From positions 1-64,000 of the forward strand of contig OMVU01000019.1 in assembly GCA_900314565.1 (NCBI GenBank): a stretch of DNA of 64,000 nucleotides, written 5' to 3'. The stretch comes from an uncultured Eubacteriales bacterium (GTDB lineage: Bacteria > Bacillota > Clostridia > Lachnospirales > Lachnospiraceae). Under the pieces are notes generated by a model. It ran no database searches and was not told where the DNA came from. It saw only the letters and a program-made list of their open reading frames with translations. The position numbers and the translations under genes were made by a program. This document shows, one piece after another, positions 8,747 through 15,597 of this stretch; within the stretch, counting starts at the first letter, position 1; every line of letters begins with the position of its first letter.

Positions 8747-8775
8747 ATTATACACTTCTTATTCCTGTTTGACAA
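8747..8775 (-). promoter_or_regulatory. pfkA-dnaX promoter
   Basis: The minus strand has TTGTCA (8770-8775), a 17-base spacer and TATAAT (8747-8752), 75 bases upstream of the pfkA ATG. Its -35 box overlaps the -35 box of the divergent SRP RNA promoter almost completely. Confidence 0.75.
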
Positions 8776-8797
8776 TTCGTGTTTTTTCTGCTATCCT
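8769..8797 (+). promoter_or_regulatory. SRP RNA promoter
   Basis: TTGACA (8769-8774), a 17-base spacer and TATCCT (8792-8797) place the start site at about 8804, exactly where the terminal stem of the SRP RNA begins. Confidence 0.8.
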
Positions 8798-8803
8798 CAT
8801 AAC

Positions 8804-9076
8804 ATCCGTGCAGCCGGGGCATTAGCGGGGCCCTGTAACCTGCAGTCCGCTACAGCAGGGGTGATGCCGATCCGAGGGTCTGTATTTATGGAGCTGCCCT
8901 TCTTAAGTGGCGTTGACGTTTGGGTCTTATGCAACGGGAACCTGTGAACCGTGTCAGGGTGGGAACACAGCAGCACTAAGCAGGACCTCTCGTGTGACGT
9001 AAGGGTGCCTGGGCCGAGTTAACTGGGGAGGTTCCGTCTGTGGGTGCCGATTCAGAGTGAGGCGCACGGATTTTTT
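8804..9076 (+). ncRNA. ffs: Signal recognition particle RNA, long Gram-positive type
   Basis: The RNA component of SRP binds Ffh and targets ribosomes making membrane proteins. The apical domain has GTCAGG, a GTG/CAC stem closing a GGAA tetraloop, then AGCAGCACTAAG, the conserved Ffh site. The 5' part (GGCATTAGCGGGGCCCTGTA, GTGATGCC) forms an Alu-type domain, so this is the roughly 270-base clostridial/bacillar form. The ends pair: ATCCGTGC at 8804-8811 with GCACGGAT at 9064-9071, followed by TTTTTT as terminator. It is convergent with dacA and divergent from pfkA; in many relatives it is co-directional with dnaX. Confidence 0.95.
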
Positions 9077-9127
9077 TCTTTATTGCGCAATACGCAAGGA
9101 CGTCAAGGCGTTCCTGCACATCATACG

Positions 9128-9310
9128 AAGGGGCTGTCGCATTAAGCAGAAAAAGTGCATAAATATTCATGAAGGGACATCCACAGCGCCGGTACTTTAA
9201 ATTTTCAAACGAAAGTGCAGAAAATTTATTAGTACCGTTGCGCGAGGACTAAGCGCAAGCGGTCCCTGAATGAATATTTATGCATATAATGCTTAGTGCG
9301 ACAGCCCCTT
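9128..9310. mobile_element. Long palindromic MITE-like element
   Basis: A 183-base near-perfect inverted repeat with outer arms AAGGGGCTGTCGCATTAAGCA (9128-9148) and its complement (9290-9310), then TGCATAAATATTCATG paired with GAATGAATATTTATGCA, and an inner GGTACT...AGTACC stem with AAATTTTC/GAAAATTT. The GGGGCTGTC end is reminiscent of IS1182/IS5-type termini. No coding capacity and no clear target duplication. A MITE, or a processed structured RNA, fits; the rest of the SRP-dacA gap is unremarkable apart from a CAAGGACGTC..GGCGTTCCTG half-hairpin at about 9098. Confidence 0.65.
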
Positions 9311-9369
9311 ATCAGCTTCATCTTATTCAGGACCGGTCTTTCGGCGGGACGAACGCCTGGCCGGCCTTC

Positions 9370-10719
9370 TCATTGCCGCGGTCTCTGTCCGCGCCTCTTC
9401 GCCGCAGCCCTTCTCCGCTGTCTGGCTTTTCTCTTCTTCTTTTTATTTACGGCAATACCGGTACTGACGACCAGAGCCGTAAGAAGTATTACAAAGAGGA
9501 CCGCGAGAACGCCCAGTAACACTTTCGGGTTCATCCCGCTCCCGTTCTTCGGCGAAGCGGTTTCCTGTCCGGCAGACGCACTTCCTTCATTTTTCTCTTT
9601 TTCCGTGTTCCCTCCGCCGAAGATCGCGTCAACGATGCTCGCCTTCTCAGCAAGAGGAACGTCCCCGACCGGATTGTCTTCATAGGTATACCGCATGACC
9701 GGCTCTCCATAAACATTCTCCGTCTCTGTCATAGCAAGTGAATCCGGTGAAAAGCCTGTCGGGATCGTCACGCTGCCTGCATAGCGCCCCTTCTCCGTCT
9801 CAGCCTCGACCGGACAGAGCGAGAACCCGTTAAAACCGTACTCAAAGAGATTCTTCGTATCGATAAAATCCTGCGCGTTCGGGCCGTGCATCGTGACGCA
9901 GATCAGTGTTTGCCCGTCCTTTTCGGCCGCAGTGACAAGTGTCCTCCAAGCAAGATCCGTATATCCGGTCTTCCCCCCGATGCAGTATTCGTAATAGCGG
10001 TCATCGGCAGGCTGTATGAGCTTGCAGTGATTATCGTAGACACGCTCCGATGCCGTCATATTGGTGGGCGGGACCGTGTAGCGGGTCGTAGAGATGATCT
10101 GCCGGAAAGTCTCATTTCTCAGGCACTCCCGCATGATCAGCGCCATATCGTATGCCGTCGTGTAGTGATCATCCCCGGGAAGACCGTTCGGATTGTTAAA
10201 ATGCGTACCCGTACAGCCGATCTGCGCTGCCCGCTCGTTCATCCTGTCGCAGAACGCCGGAACGCTCCCTGCCGTGAAAGCGGCGAGCTCGGCGGCGATA
10301 TCATTTGCGGACTTGAGCATCATCATGTAGAGGCACTGCTCGACGGTGAACTCCTCTCCGAGGACCGGGTTTACATTGGCGCTGCCCGAATAGGCTTCCG
10401 CCATACCGGCCTCCGTCATCGTGACAACGTCGGACATCTCTGTTCCCTCAAGTACAAGAAGGCAGGTCATGATCTTCGTGATCGAGGCAGGGATCCTCTG
10501 CGTATCCCGGTTCAGGGAGTAGAGAATCGCTCCGTTGTCCGCATCCATAAGAACAGCAGAGTCCTCGTTGATATCCGACATCTGCGGCCAGTTGGTGAGG
10601 TGATTGGTGAGCGGGTCCGAGGCCAGGACAGTCTCCGGGGAAATCGCGCCGAAGGCAAGAAGTGCTGAGAGGATCAGCACGGTATATTTCCATATAAAAC
10701 AATTTCCGTTTCGGAACAT
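9370..10719 (-). CDS. D-alanyl-D-alanine carboxypeptidase (PBP5-like)
   Basis: The 449-residue serine peptidase trims the terminal D-Ala from peptidoglycan pentapeptides outside the membrane. It has an N-terminal hydrophobic signal (about 10-33), the active-site S79-I-T-K82 (PASITK), S137-A-N139 and K250-T-G252, all three hallmarks of penicillin-binding carboxypeptidases. The C-terminus has a membrane segment (about 398-420) and a strongly basic tail of Lys/Arg repeats rather than the amphipathic helix of E. coli PBP5. The start is preceded by AAGGAT. It is flanked by tRNA-Ser and the SRP RNA locus and appears monocistronic. Confidence 0.94.
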   Translation of the reverse strand: MFRNGNCFIWKYTVLILSALLAFGAISPETVLASDPLTNHLTNWPQMSDINEDSAVLMDADNGAILYSLNRDTQRIPASITKIMTCLLVLEGTEMSDVVTMTEAGMAEAYSGSANVNPVLGEEFTVEQCLYMMMLKSANDIAAELAAFTAGSVPAFCDRMNERAAQIGCTGTHFNNPNGLPGDDHYTTAYDMALIMRECLRNETFRQIISTTRYTVPPTNMTASERVYDNHCKLIQPADDRYYEYCIGGKTGYTDLAWRTLVTAAEKDGQTLICVTMHGPNAQDFIDTKNLFEYGFNGFSLCPVEAETEKGRYAGSVTIPTGFSPDSLAMTETENVYGEPVMRYTYEDNPVGDVPLAEKASIVDAIFGGGNTEKEKNEGSASAGQETASPKNGSGMNPKVLLGVLAVLFVILLTALVVSTGIAVNKKKKRKARQRRRAAAKRRGQRPRQ

Positions 10720-10734
10720 AAATCATCCTTTCAT

Positions 10735-10925
10735 TAAGGGAAACCGACAGGCTCTTGCGAAACTCTGTGTGAAATGGAATTGTGTGAACAATTCAAACAA
10801 TCTGCACAAGCCTTAGAACTTCTTCATGAACGAAAGATGTGGAATGAGCAAAAGCACAGACTTTCGCAATTGCCTGAGGGAAACCGACACAGGCTTTCGC
10901 AATTGCCTGAGGGAAACCGATTGCG
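10735..10925. repeat. Tandem and dispersed B-type repeats
   Basis: Two direct copies of CTTTCGCAATTGCCTGAGGG + AAACCGA lie at 10861-10887 and 10894-10920 (33-base period). A third, inverted-style partial unit at 10735-10812 reads GGGAAACCGACAGGCTCTTG followed by CGAAACTCTGTGTGAAATGG. These are the same family as the B repeat at 5815. They fill the gap between the tRNA-Ser terminator and dacA. Confidence 0.75.
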
Positions 10926-10935
10926 GGCAAAACAA

Positions 10936-10962
10936 AGAAAGAGATGCCCGGGGCATCTCTTT
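10936..10962 (-). terminator. Terminator of tRNA-Ser
   Basis: On the minus strand AGAGATGCCC and GGGCATCTCT pair as a hairpin directly after the tRNA and are followed by TTTCTTTGTTTT. Confidence 0.85.
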
Positions 10963-10968
10963 CCTGAG

Positions 10969-11056
10969 CGGAGAGGATGGGATTCGAACCCATGCACCGG
11001 TTACCCGATGACCGCATTTCGAGTGCGGCTCGTTATGACCACTTCGATACCTCTCC
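10969..11056 (-). tRNA. tRNA-Ser(CGA)
   Basis: The 88-base class II tRNA has acceptor arms GGAGAGG/CCTCTCC, a T-arm GGGTTCGAATCCC, a long variable arm and the anticodon stem-loop CCGCA-CTCGAAA-TGCGG, giving anticodon CGA for UCG codons. No CCA is encoded (the discriminator G is followed by CTC), so the CCA-adding enzyme in this window is needed. It lies between tadA and dacA, close to tadA as in many Firmicutes. Confidence 0.96.
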
Positions 11057-11111
11057 GTATTTAATTGTTGTGGCAGCTTTTACCGCCTGTATGGGACAGA
11101 GCATCCAGCTT

Positions 11112-11633
11112 TCACTGTACATCCTCATGTGAGACCAGAGAAGCCACTCCCTGGCGCAGGATCCGTTTCCGCTCAGCGTCCCGCACACGCAGTTCCCTGA
11201 AAAATGTCTTCAGCATATTGCTGCACTCTTCTTCCAGGATCCCGCGGCGCACTATGACTTTATGATTGAATCCGTCCATCTCCAGAAGGTTCGTGACAGA
11301 TCCGGCACAGCCCGCTTTCGGATTCATACATCCGATCACACACTCCGTTATACGAGCCTGAACGATCGCCCCCGCACACATAGGACACGGCTCAAGCGTG
11401 ACATAAAGAGTACAGTCCTCAAGGCGCCAGTCGCCCAGCTTCTTCGCCGCTTTGCGGATCGCAGTAATCTCGGCATGCGCAAGTGTACTCTTATCCGTAT
11501 TCCGCCTGTTATAGCCCCGCGCGATGATCTTTCCGTCATGTACAATGACGCAGCCGATCGGCACTTCACTCTTCTCATATGCCTTCTGCGCCTGCTTTAT
11601 GGCTGCACGCATAAATGTCGTATCCGTATCCAT
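11112..11633 (-). CDS. tadA: tRNA adenosine(34) deaminase
   Basis: The 173-residue enzyme converts A34 of tRNA-Arg(ACG) to inosine. The zinc/catalytic signature is complete: H53-A-E55 and P82-C83-P-M-C86, with E55 as the proton shuttle. The core LAHAEITAIRKAAKKLGDWR and CTLYVTLEPCPMCAGA are typical of TadA rather than of cytidine or guanine deaminases. The C-terminus is about 15 residues longer than usual. No clear ribosome binding site precedes the ATG at 11633. Confidence 0.95.
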   Translation of the reverse strand: MDTDTTFMRAAIKQAQKAYEKSEVPIGCVIVHDGKIIARGYNRRNTDKSTLAHAEITAIRKAAKKLGDWRLEDCTLYVTLEPCPMCAGAIVQARITECVIGCMNPKAGCAGSVTNLLEMDGFNHKVIVRRGILEEECSNMLKTFFRELRVRDAERKRILRQGVASLVSHEDVQ

Positions 11634-11710
11634 ACCAGAGAATTATAACCGAAAAGAAATGTAAAATCAACTCAAACATCTAAAATAATGGCAGCTGCAC
11701 GGAGAATCAG

Positions 11711-12037
11711 GTTTCACTTTGCGCATTCATCATAGATTTACATCACGAGAATTCTGCGTCAGAGATTAAATCATACAATAGACACATTTCCATGCTATCG
11801 TTATAATTTATTCAAGAACTCTTCGGCGTTCCTGCCGCGCCATGCTCACGTGCGAAGCACCTTCCTGATTGTGCGGCTGCGATCCGCCGTGCCTGAGCAT
11901 GCGCAACAATGCTCCGGTGGAGCATTGTGCAGCGGAGGCTTTCCTCTCTGACGTATACTTTGCATCACAGATAAAAGAGAAGTATCTTTTTGCGCGTTCA
12001 TTATAGATTTACATCACGAGAGTTCTGCGTCAGAGAT
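11711..12037. repeat. Cluster of dispersed repeats A, C and D
   Basis: The 456-base tadA-SAS gap is mostly repeat. Copies of repeat A at 11711-11768 and 11984-12037 are nearly identical direct repeats (ATAGATTTACATCACGAGA, TTCTGCGTCAGAGAT). Between them lie a C hairpin (CTTCGGCGTTCCTG, about 11812-11840) and a D segment (about 11889-11940) with GAGCATGCGCAACAATGCTC and the stem AATGCTCC/GGAGCATT. The D segment recurs near 52204-52255. No gene was seen. Confidence 0.7.
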
Positions 12038-12089
12038 CACATATCGTTTTACCCACCCCGGCAGGGACCGGGCACATAAGGACTACAGT

Positions 12090-12686
12090 ATGAATTCCAT
12101 TTACGGCACACATCGACCGGAGCTGGAACGCACACGGGACTTTTTAGTTGACCAGATTGAAGCGATCCGCTCGGAAACAAAAGACCGGACCGGTCAGGAC
12201 CCGATCGAGCACCTCCTCTTCAGGATCAAGAGTGAGGAGAGCATGCGTGAGAAGTGTATTCGAAAAGGGCTCCCGGAGACACCGGAGTCCGCGCTCAGCC
12301 TCATTTACGACGCCATCGGGATCCGGGTCGTCTGCTCATTCATCAATGATGTCTACATGATCCGCGACCGCATAGCAGCCCTTCCCGGCTGCAGGATCGT
12401 CAAAGAAAAGGACTATATCCGGAAAGCAAAGCCGAACGGCTATCGAAGTTACCACATGATCATTCAGACGGATACCGGGATCTATGCCGAGATCCAGCTT
12501 CGAACGATCTCCATGGATACCTGGGCGGCGCTCGAACATCATATGAAATATAAGAAGAAGCTGAACGGAAATCTGGAACTGCTCACCAGCGAGCTGAAGC
12601 GCTGTGCAGACGAGCTCGCCTCCACCGACCTGTCCATGCAGACACTGCACGACCTGATCTACGACGAAGGAGATATCACGCCATGA
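12090..12686 (+). CDS. Small alarmone synthetase (RelA/SpoT domain)
   Basis: A 198-residue single-domain (p)ppGpp synthetase, lacking the HD hydrolase, TGS and ACT domains of long RSH enzymes. Conserved elements: R45-I-K47-S, IYDAIGIRVVC (72-82), KPNGYRSYH (114-122, with the guanine-stacking Tyr at 118) and E134-I-Q136 in the EIQLRT strand, then MDTWAALEHHMKYKK. It makes the stringent-response alarmone and is closest in style to the RelQ/YjbM group. AAGGA precedes the ATG by 7 bases. Its last four bases overlap the start of a response regulator gene, making an alarmone/two-component operon. Confidence 0.93.
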   Translation: MNSIYGTHRPELERTRDFLVDQIEAIRSETKDRTGQDPIEHLLFRIKSEESMREKCIRKGLPETPESALSLIYDAIGIRVVCSFINDVYMIRDRIAALPGCRIVKEKDYIRKAKPNGYRSYHMIIQTDTGIYAEIQLRTISMDTWAALEHHMKYKKKLNGNLELLTSELKRCADELASTDLSMQTLHDLIYDEGDITP

Positions 12687-13351
12687 AATTACTGCTAGCA
12701 GAAGATACATCCGATCTGAACCGGGCGATCACTGCCATATTACAGCACGAACACTATGAAGTTACATCCGTTCTCAACGGCACAGATGCGCTCCGAAGTA
12801 TCCTCGAGACTCCCTATGACGGGATCATCCTCGACATCATGATGCCCGGTCTTTCCGGACTCGAAGTCCTCAGTGAACTGCGGGCGCACCGGATCACAAC
12901 TCCCGTGCTTCTGCTCACGGCAAAAGCCGAGGTGGATGACCGTGTCGCCGGCCTTGATGCCGGGGCGGACGATTATCTGACAAAGCCCTTTGCCATGAAA
13001 GAGCTTCTCGCCCGTGTCCGCTCAATGACGAGAAGAAACACGCTCTTTGCGGACGATGAACTTCATTTTTCAAACCTTTCGCTTCATGCGGAGAGCCTGG
13101 CGCTCGCGGCTGAGAACACAGTCCGCCTGTCCAAAAAAGAATTCGAGCTCATGAAGATCCTGATCCTCAATGCAGGACGCCCGCTCGACGCGGATTTTCT
13201 CCTCTCCCATGTATGGAAATCTGAACCCGAAGCCAGCAAAGACACCGTATGGCTTTATGTCTCTTATCTCAAAGGAAAACTGCGTGCCGTAAGCGCCAAA
13301 GCCGAAATTACCGTAAAACGCGGAGATTCCTGCACCCTGAAAGAATTATGA
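12683..13351 (+). CDS. OmpR/PhoB-family response regulator
   Basis: The 222-residue regulator has a receiver domain with acidic pocket E7/D8, phospho-acceptor D51, T79 and K101, then a winged-helix DNA-binding domain (about 125-222) with VRLSKKEFELMKILILNAGR. It is translated by overlap (ATGA) from the alarmone synthetase upstream and into the histidine kinase downstream. The recognition helix region (SKDTVWLYVSYLKGKL) is normal. Target genes are unknown; autoregulation of the operon is possible. Confidence 0.95.
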   Translation: MKLLLAEDTSDLNRAITAILQHEHYEVTSVLNGTDALRSILETPYDGIILDIMMPGLSGLEVLSELRAHRITTPVLLLTAKAEVDDRVAGLDAGADDYLTKPFAMKELLARVRSMTRRNTLFADDELHFSNLSLHAESLALAAENTVRLSKKEFELMKILILNAGRPLDADFLLSHVWKSEPEASKDTVWLYVSYLKGKLRAVSAKAEITVKRGDSCTLKEL

Positions 13352-14655
13352 GCGAATCATCCATCCGAAGACTGCAGAAACGTTTCATCCTGCTCAGCAT
13401 GACGTCTCTCGCAATCGTCATATTTATTATTTCATGCCTGATGAATATCGGGAATCTCATCACTTCCCGCACTATGATCAAAAGTCTGCTGACCGAGATC
13501 TGCGACAATAAGGGCGTTCTCCCCGAGCTCTCGGACGAGGATGCGGATGACGAGGAACGCGATGCGGATATCTCGTACACCGACACTCTGCATTACGACC
13601 TGCTGTCGATCTTCGGGAACGACCGCAACGTAGATGCCCTCTCCCCCGGATATCGGGACTCGACCCGCTTTTTTGCCGTCCTGTTCAACGTGGATGATTC
13701 TCTGCGCGAGATCAAGACAGAGCGGATCTCTGCGATCAATACAGATGCCGCCGTCGAGCTCGCAAGGATGGCAAAAGACCTGGGCGAAGGGTTCGGAAGA
13801 TCAGGCGCTTTCTATTATAAATACGATCGGTACCGCGACGGATCCTCGATCGTCGTCTATATGGACTGCACTGCAGAGATCCGGGCCTATCTCCGTGTCT
13901 TCTACATCTCGATGATCATCGGCCTCAGCCTGCTCCTGTTCGCTTTCCCGGTCATCTGCTTTTTCTCGAACAGAGCGGTTCAACCGGAAATCAGAAATGC
14001 CGAACGGCAGCGCCAGTTCATCACCAATGCAAGCCACGAGCTGAAGACTCCGCTCTCTGTGATCCGGGCGAACACAGAGCTCCTCGAGCTTATGGAAGGG
14101 GAAAATGAATGGACTGAATCCACCCTGCGCCAGGTAGACCATATGAGCGACCTGATCAAGAACCTGGTCCTGCTCTCCCGCTCCGAGGAGACTGTCGACA
14201 GATCCGCGATGGCGGAGATCAACGTCACAGATGCGCTCCGCGAGACCGTGGAGACTTTCACGCCTGTCGCCACCCAGGCAGGCAGGACGCTGACCGGCGA
14301 TATCCAGGATGAGATCCGCATCGTCGCCGACAGCGGAACGATCGAGCAGCTGGCTTCCCTTCTCATCGATAACGCCATCAAGTACTGTGATGAGGGAGGC
14401 ACAGTCAACGTGAACGCTGCAAAAAAAGGAAAAGGGCTCCGGCTCGTTGTCTCGAACACCTGCGCGGAGGGAAAAAATCAGGATTACAGCCGCTTCTTCG
14501 ACCGCTTCTACAGGGCTGACACATCCCACAGCGAACAGAAAAAGGGCTATGGAATCGGACTCTCGATCGCACAGAATATCGTTCAAACGTACAGAGGCTC
14601 CATTGATGTTTCCTGGAAAGACGGTGTTATTTCATTTACATGCGTGATCCCATGA
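13348..14655 (+). CDS. Sensor histidine kinase
   Basis: The 435-residue kinase starts at the ATG at 13348, overlapping the regulator stop by four bases; the longer ORF from 13249 would run through that gene. Two membrane segments (about 13-35 and 183-206) flank an acidic extracytoplasmic sensor of about 145 residues (SDEDADDEERDAD near 60-72). There is no obvious HAMP domain. The H-box is ITNASHELKTPLSVIR, the N-box DNAIKYCD, the F/G-boxes SRFFDRFYRAD and KGYGIGLSIAQ. The acidic loop could bind cations or cationic peptides; that is inference only. Confidence 0.95.
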   Translation: MSESSIRRLQKRFILLSMTSLAIVIFIISCLMNIGNLITSRTMIKSLLTEICDNKGVLPELSDEDADDEERDADISYTDTLHYDLLSIFGNDRNVDALSPGYRDSTRFFAVLFNVDDSLREIKTERISAINTDAAVELARMAKDLGEGFGRSGAFYYKYDRYRDGSSIVVYMDCTAEIRAYLRVFYISMIIGLSLLLFAFPVICFFSNRAVQPEIRNAERQRQFITNASHELKTPLSVIRANTELLELMEGENEWTESTLRQVDHMSDLIKNLVLLSRSEETVDRSAMAEINVTDALRETVETFTPVATQAGRTLTGDIQDEIRIVADSGTIEQLASLLIDNAIKYCDEGGTVNVNAAKKGKGLRLVVSNTCAEGKNQDYSRFFDRFYRADTSHSEQKKGYGIGLSIAQNIVQTYRGSIDVSWKDGVISFTCVIP

Positions 14656-14876
14656 TGCATTCTGTGTAAACCCCGCATGCGGACGCGCCGCTTGAAAAGC
14701 AGGATGAACGTGACAGGTAATAGGTCATTTTGCACATCAACTTTCAAAAAACCCCCGAAATTACTGTGTTTTTGGCAAGGCCCGCCTATCTTACAAAAAT
14801 TTAACATTTATGATAAAATATAATTGTTAACATAAGCTGGTTTTGGTGTGAACATGCAGTCATCGAAAGGGGTACC

Positions 14877-15398
14877 ATGGAAAATTTAGTCATTGACAGT
14901 GCAGTAATGCATATCCCTGAAGGCGTGTGCAGAGTTACGGGAATGATCGAACGCGATCTGTCCAGATACGGAATACAAAAGTATTATGTCCTCGTACCGG
15001 TCTATGATTCTGGGACAAAGATTTATATTCCTGCAAATAAGAATACGGATAAGACCAGAGAGCTTCCCTGCAAAGACGAGGTCCTCTCCCTGATTGACGA
15101 AATACCGGAGTCAGAATCGATCTGGAGAGACAATGACAAAGAGCGGCAGGAATATTTCAATGCTGTCCTCTCAAGATTCGACCATCACGAGATGGTACGG
15201 CTGATCAAGACACTCCGGGATAAATCCGCAGAGAAAGTCCGTACAGGAAAGAAATTCCACAGCGCAGACGAGCGTGTGTTCAAGGAAGCGGAACGCATCC
15301 TGTTCGGCGAGTTCGGATTTGTACTGGGAATTCACCCTTCCGAAGTCCCTGCATTTATCGACGACCGGATTGGCGATCAGATGAAATCCGTGTCCTGA
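14877..15398 (+). CDS. CarD-like transcription regulator
   Basis: The 173-residue protein opens with VMHIPEGVCRVTGMIERDLS and KYYVLVPVYDSGTKIYIPA, matching the RNA polymerase-interacting domain of CarD/CdnL and of Mfd. The rest (about 75-165) is helical, with ERVFKEAERILFGEFGFVLG as in CarD. These proteins bind RNA polymerase beta and stabilise open complexes. AAAGGGG precedes the ATG. An AT-rich promoter region lies at about 14790-14840. The 221 bases before it otherwise hold nothing recognised. A strong terminator follows. Confidence 0.88.
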   Translation: MENLVIDSAVMHIPEGVCRVTGMIERDLSRYGIQKYYVLVPVYDSGTKIYIPANKNTDKTRELPCKDEVLSLIDEIPESESIWRDNDKERQEYFNAVLSRFDHHEMVRLIKTLRDKSAEKVRTGKKFHSADERVFKEAERILFGEFGFVLGIHPSEVPAFIDDRIGDQMKSVS

Positions 15399-15432
15399 TC
15401 CCGACGCACAGAACAAAAAAAGAGTAAAAGCA

Positions 15433-15496
15433 AAAAAGCCCCGGCCGGAAAAGGCTCCACCAACAGGTGGTGTCCGACATCCGGCCGGGGCTTTTT
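15433..15496. terminator. Bidirectional terminator after the CarD-like gene
   Basis: AAAAGCCCCGGCCGGA and TCCGGCCGGGGCTTTT form a 16-pair stem, with A-runs on one side and T-runs on the other, so it can serve both strands. A small secondary hairpin (CTCCACCAACAGGTGG) sits in the loop. Confidence 0.9.
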
Positions 15497-15568
15497 GCAT
15501 TCAGATACTGTTTACGGAAAGGCACTGTGCCCGCACAGCGCCCTCTGTCAGCACTCTTCATTTACTGA

Positions 15569-15592
15569 TCAGGAACGCCGAAACGTTCCTGA
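15569..15592. repeat. Repeat C hairpin after the COG0523 gene
   Basis: ATCAGGAACG-CCGAAA-CGTTCCTGAT is a perfect 10-pair hairpin ending 6 bases from the COG0523 stop. It is one copy of the dispersed CAGGAACGCC..GGCGTTCCTG family and could act as a terminator. Confidence 0.6.
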
Positions 15593-15597
15593 TATTT

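Noticed and set aside
9128..9310. CRISPR array
   Set aside because: One nested inverted repeat, no spaced direct repeats.
14656..14876. Riboswitch before the CarD-like gene
   Set aside because: The upstream sequence has no consensus core of a known riboswitch that I could recognise; only a promoter-like AT-rich patch.
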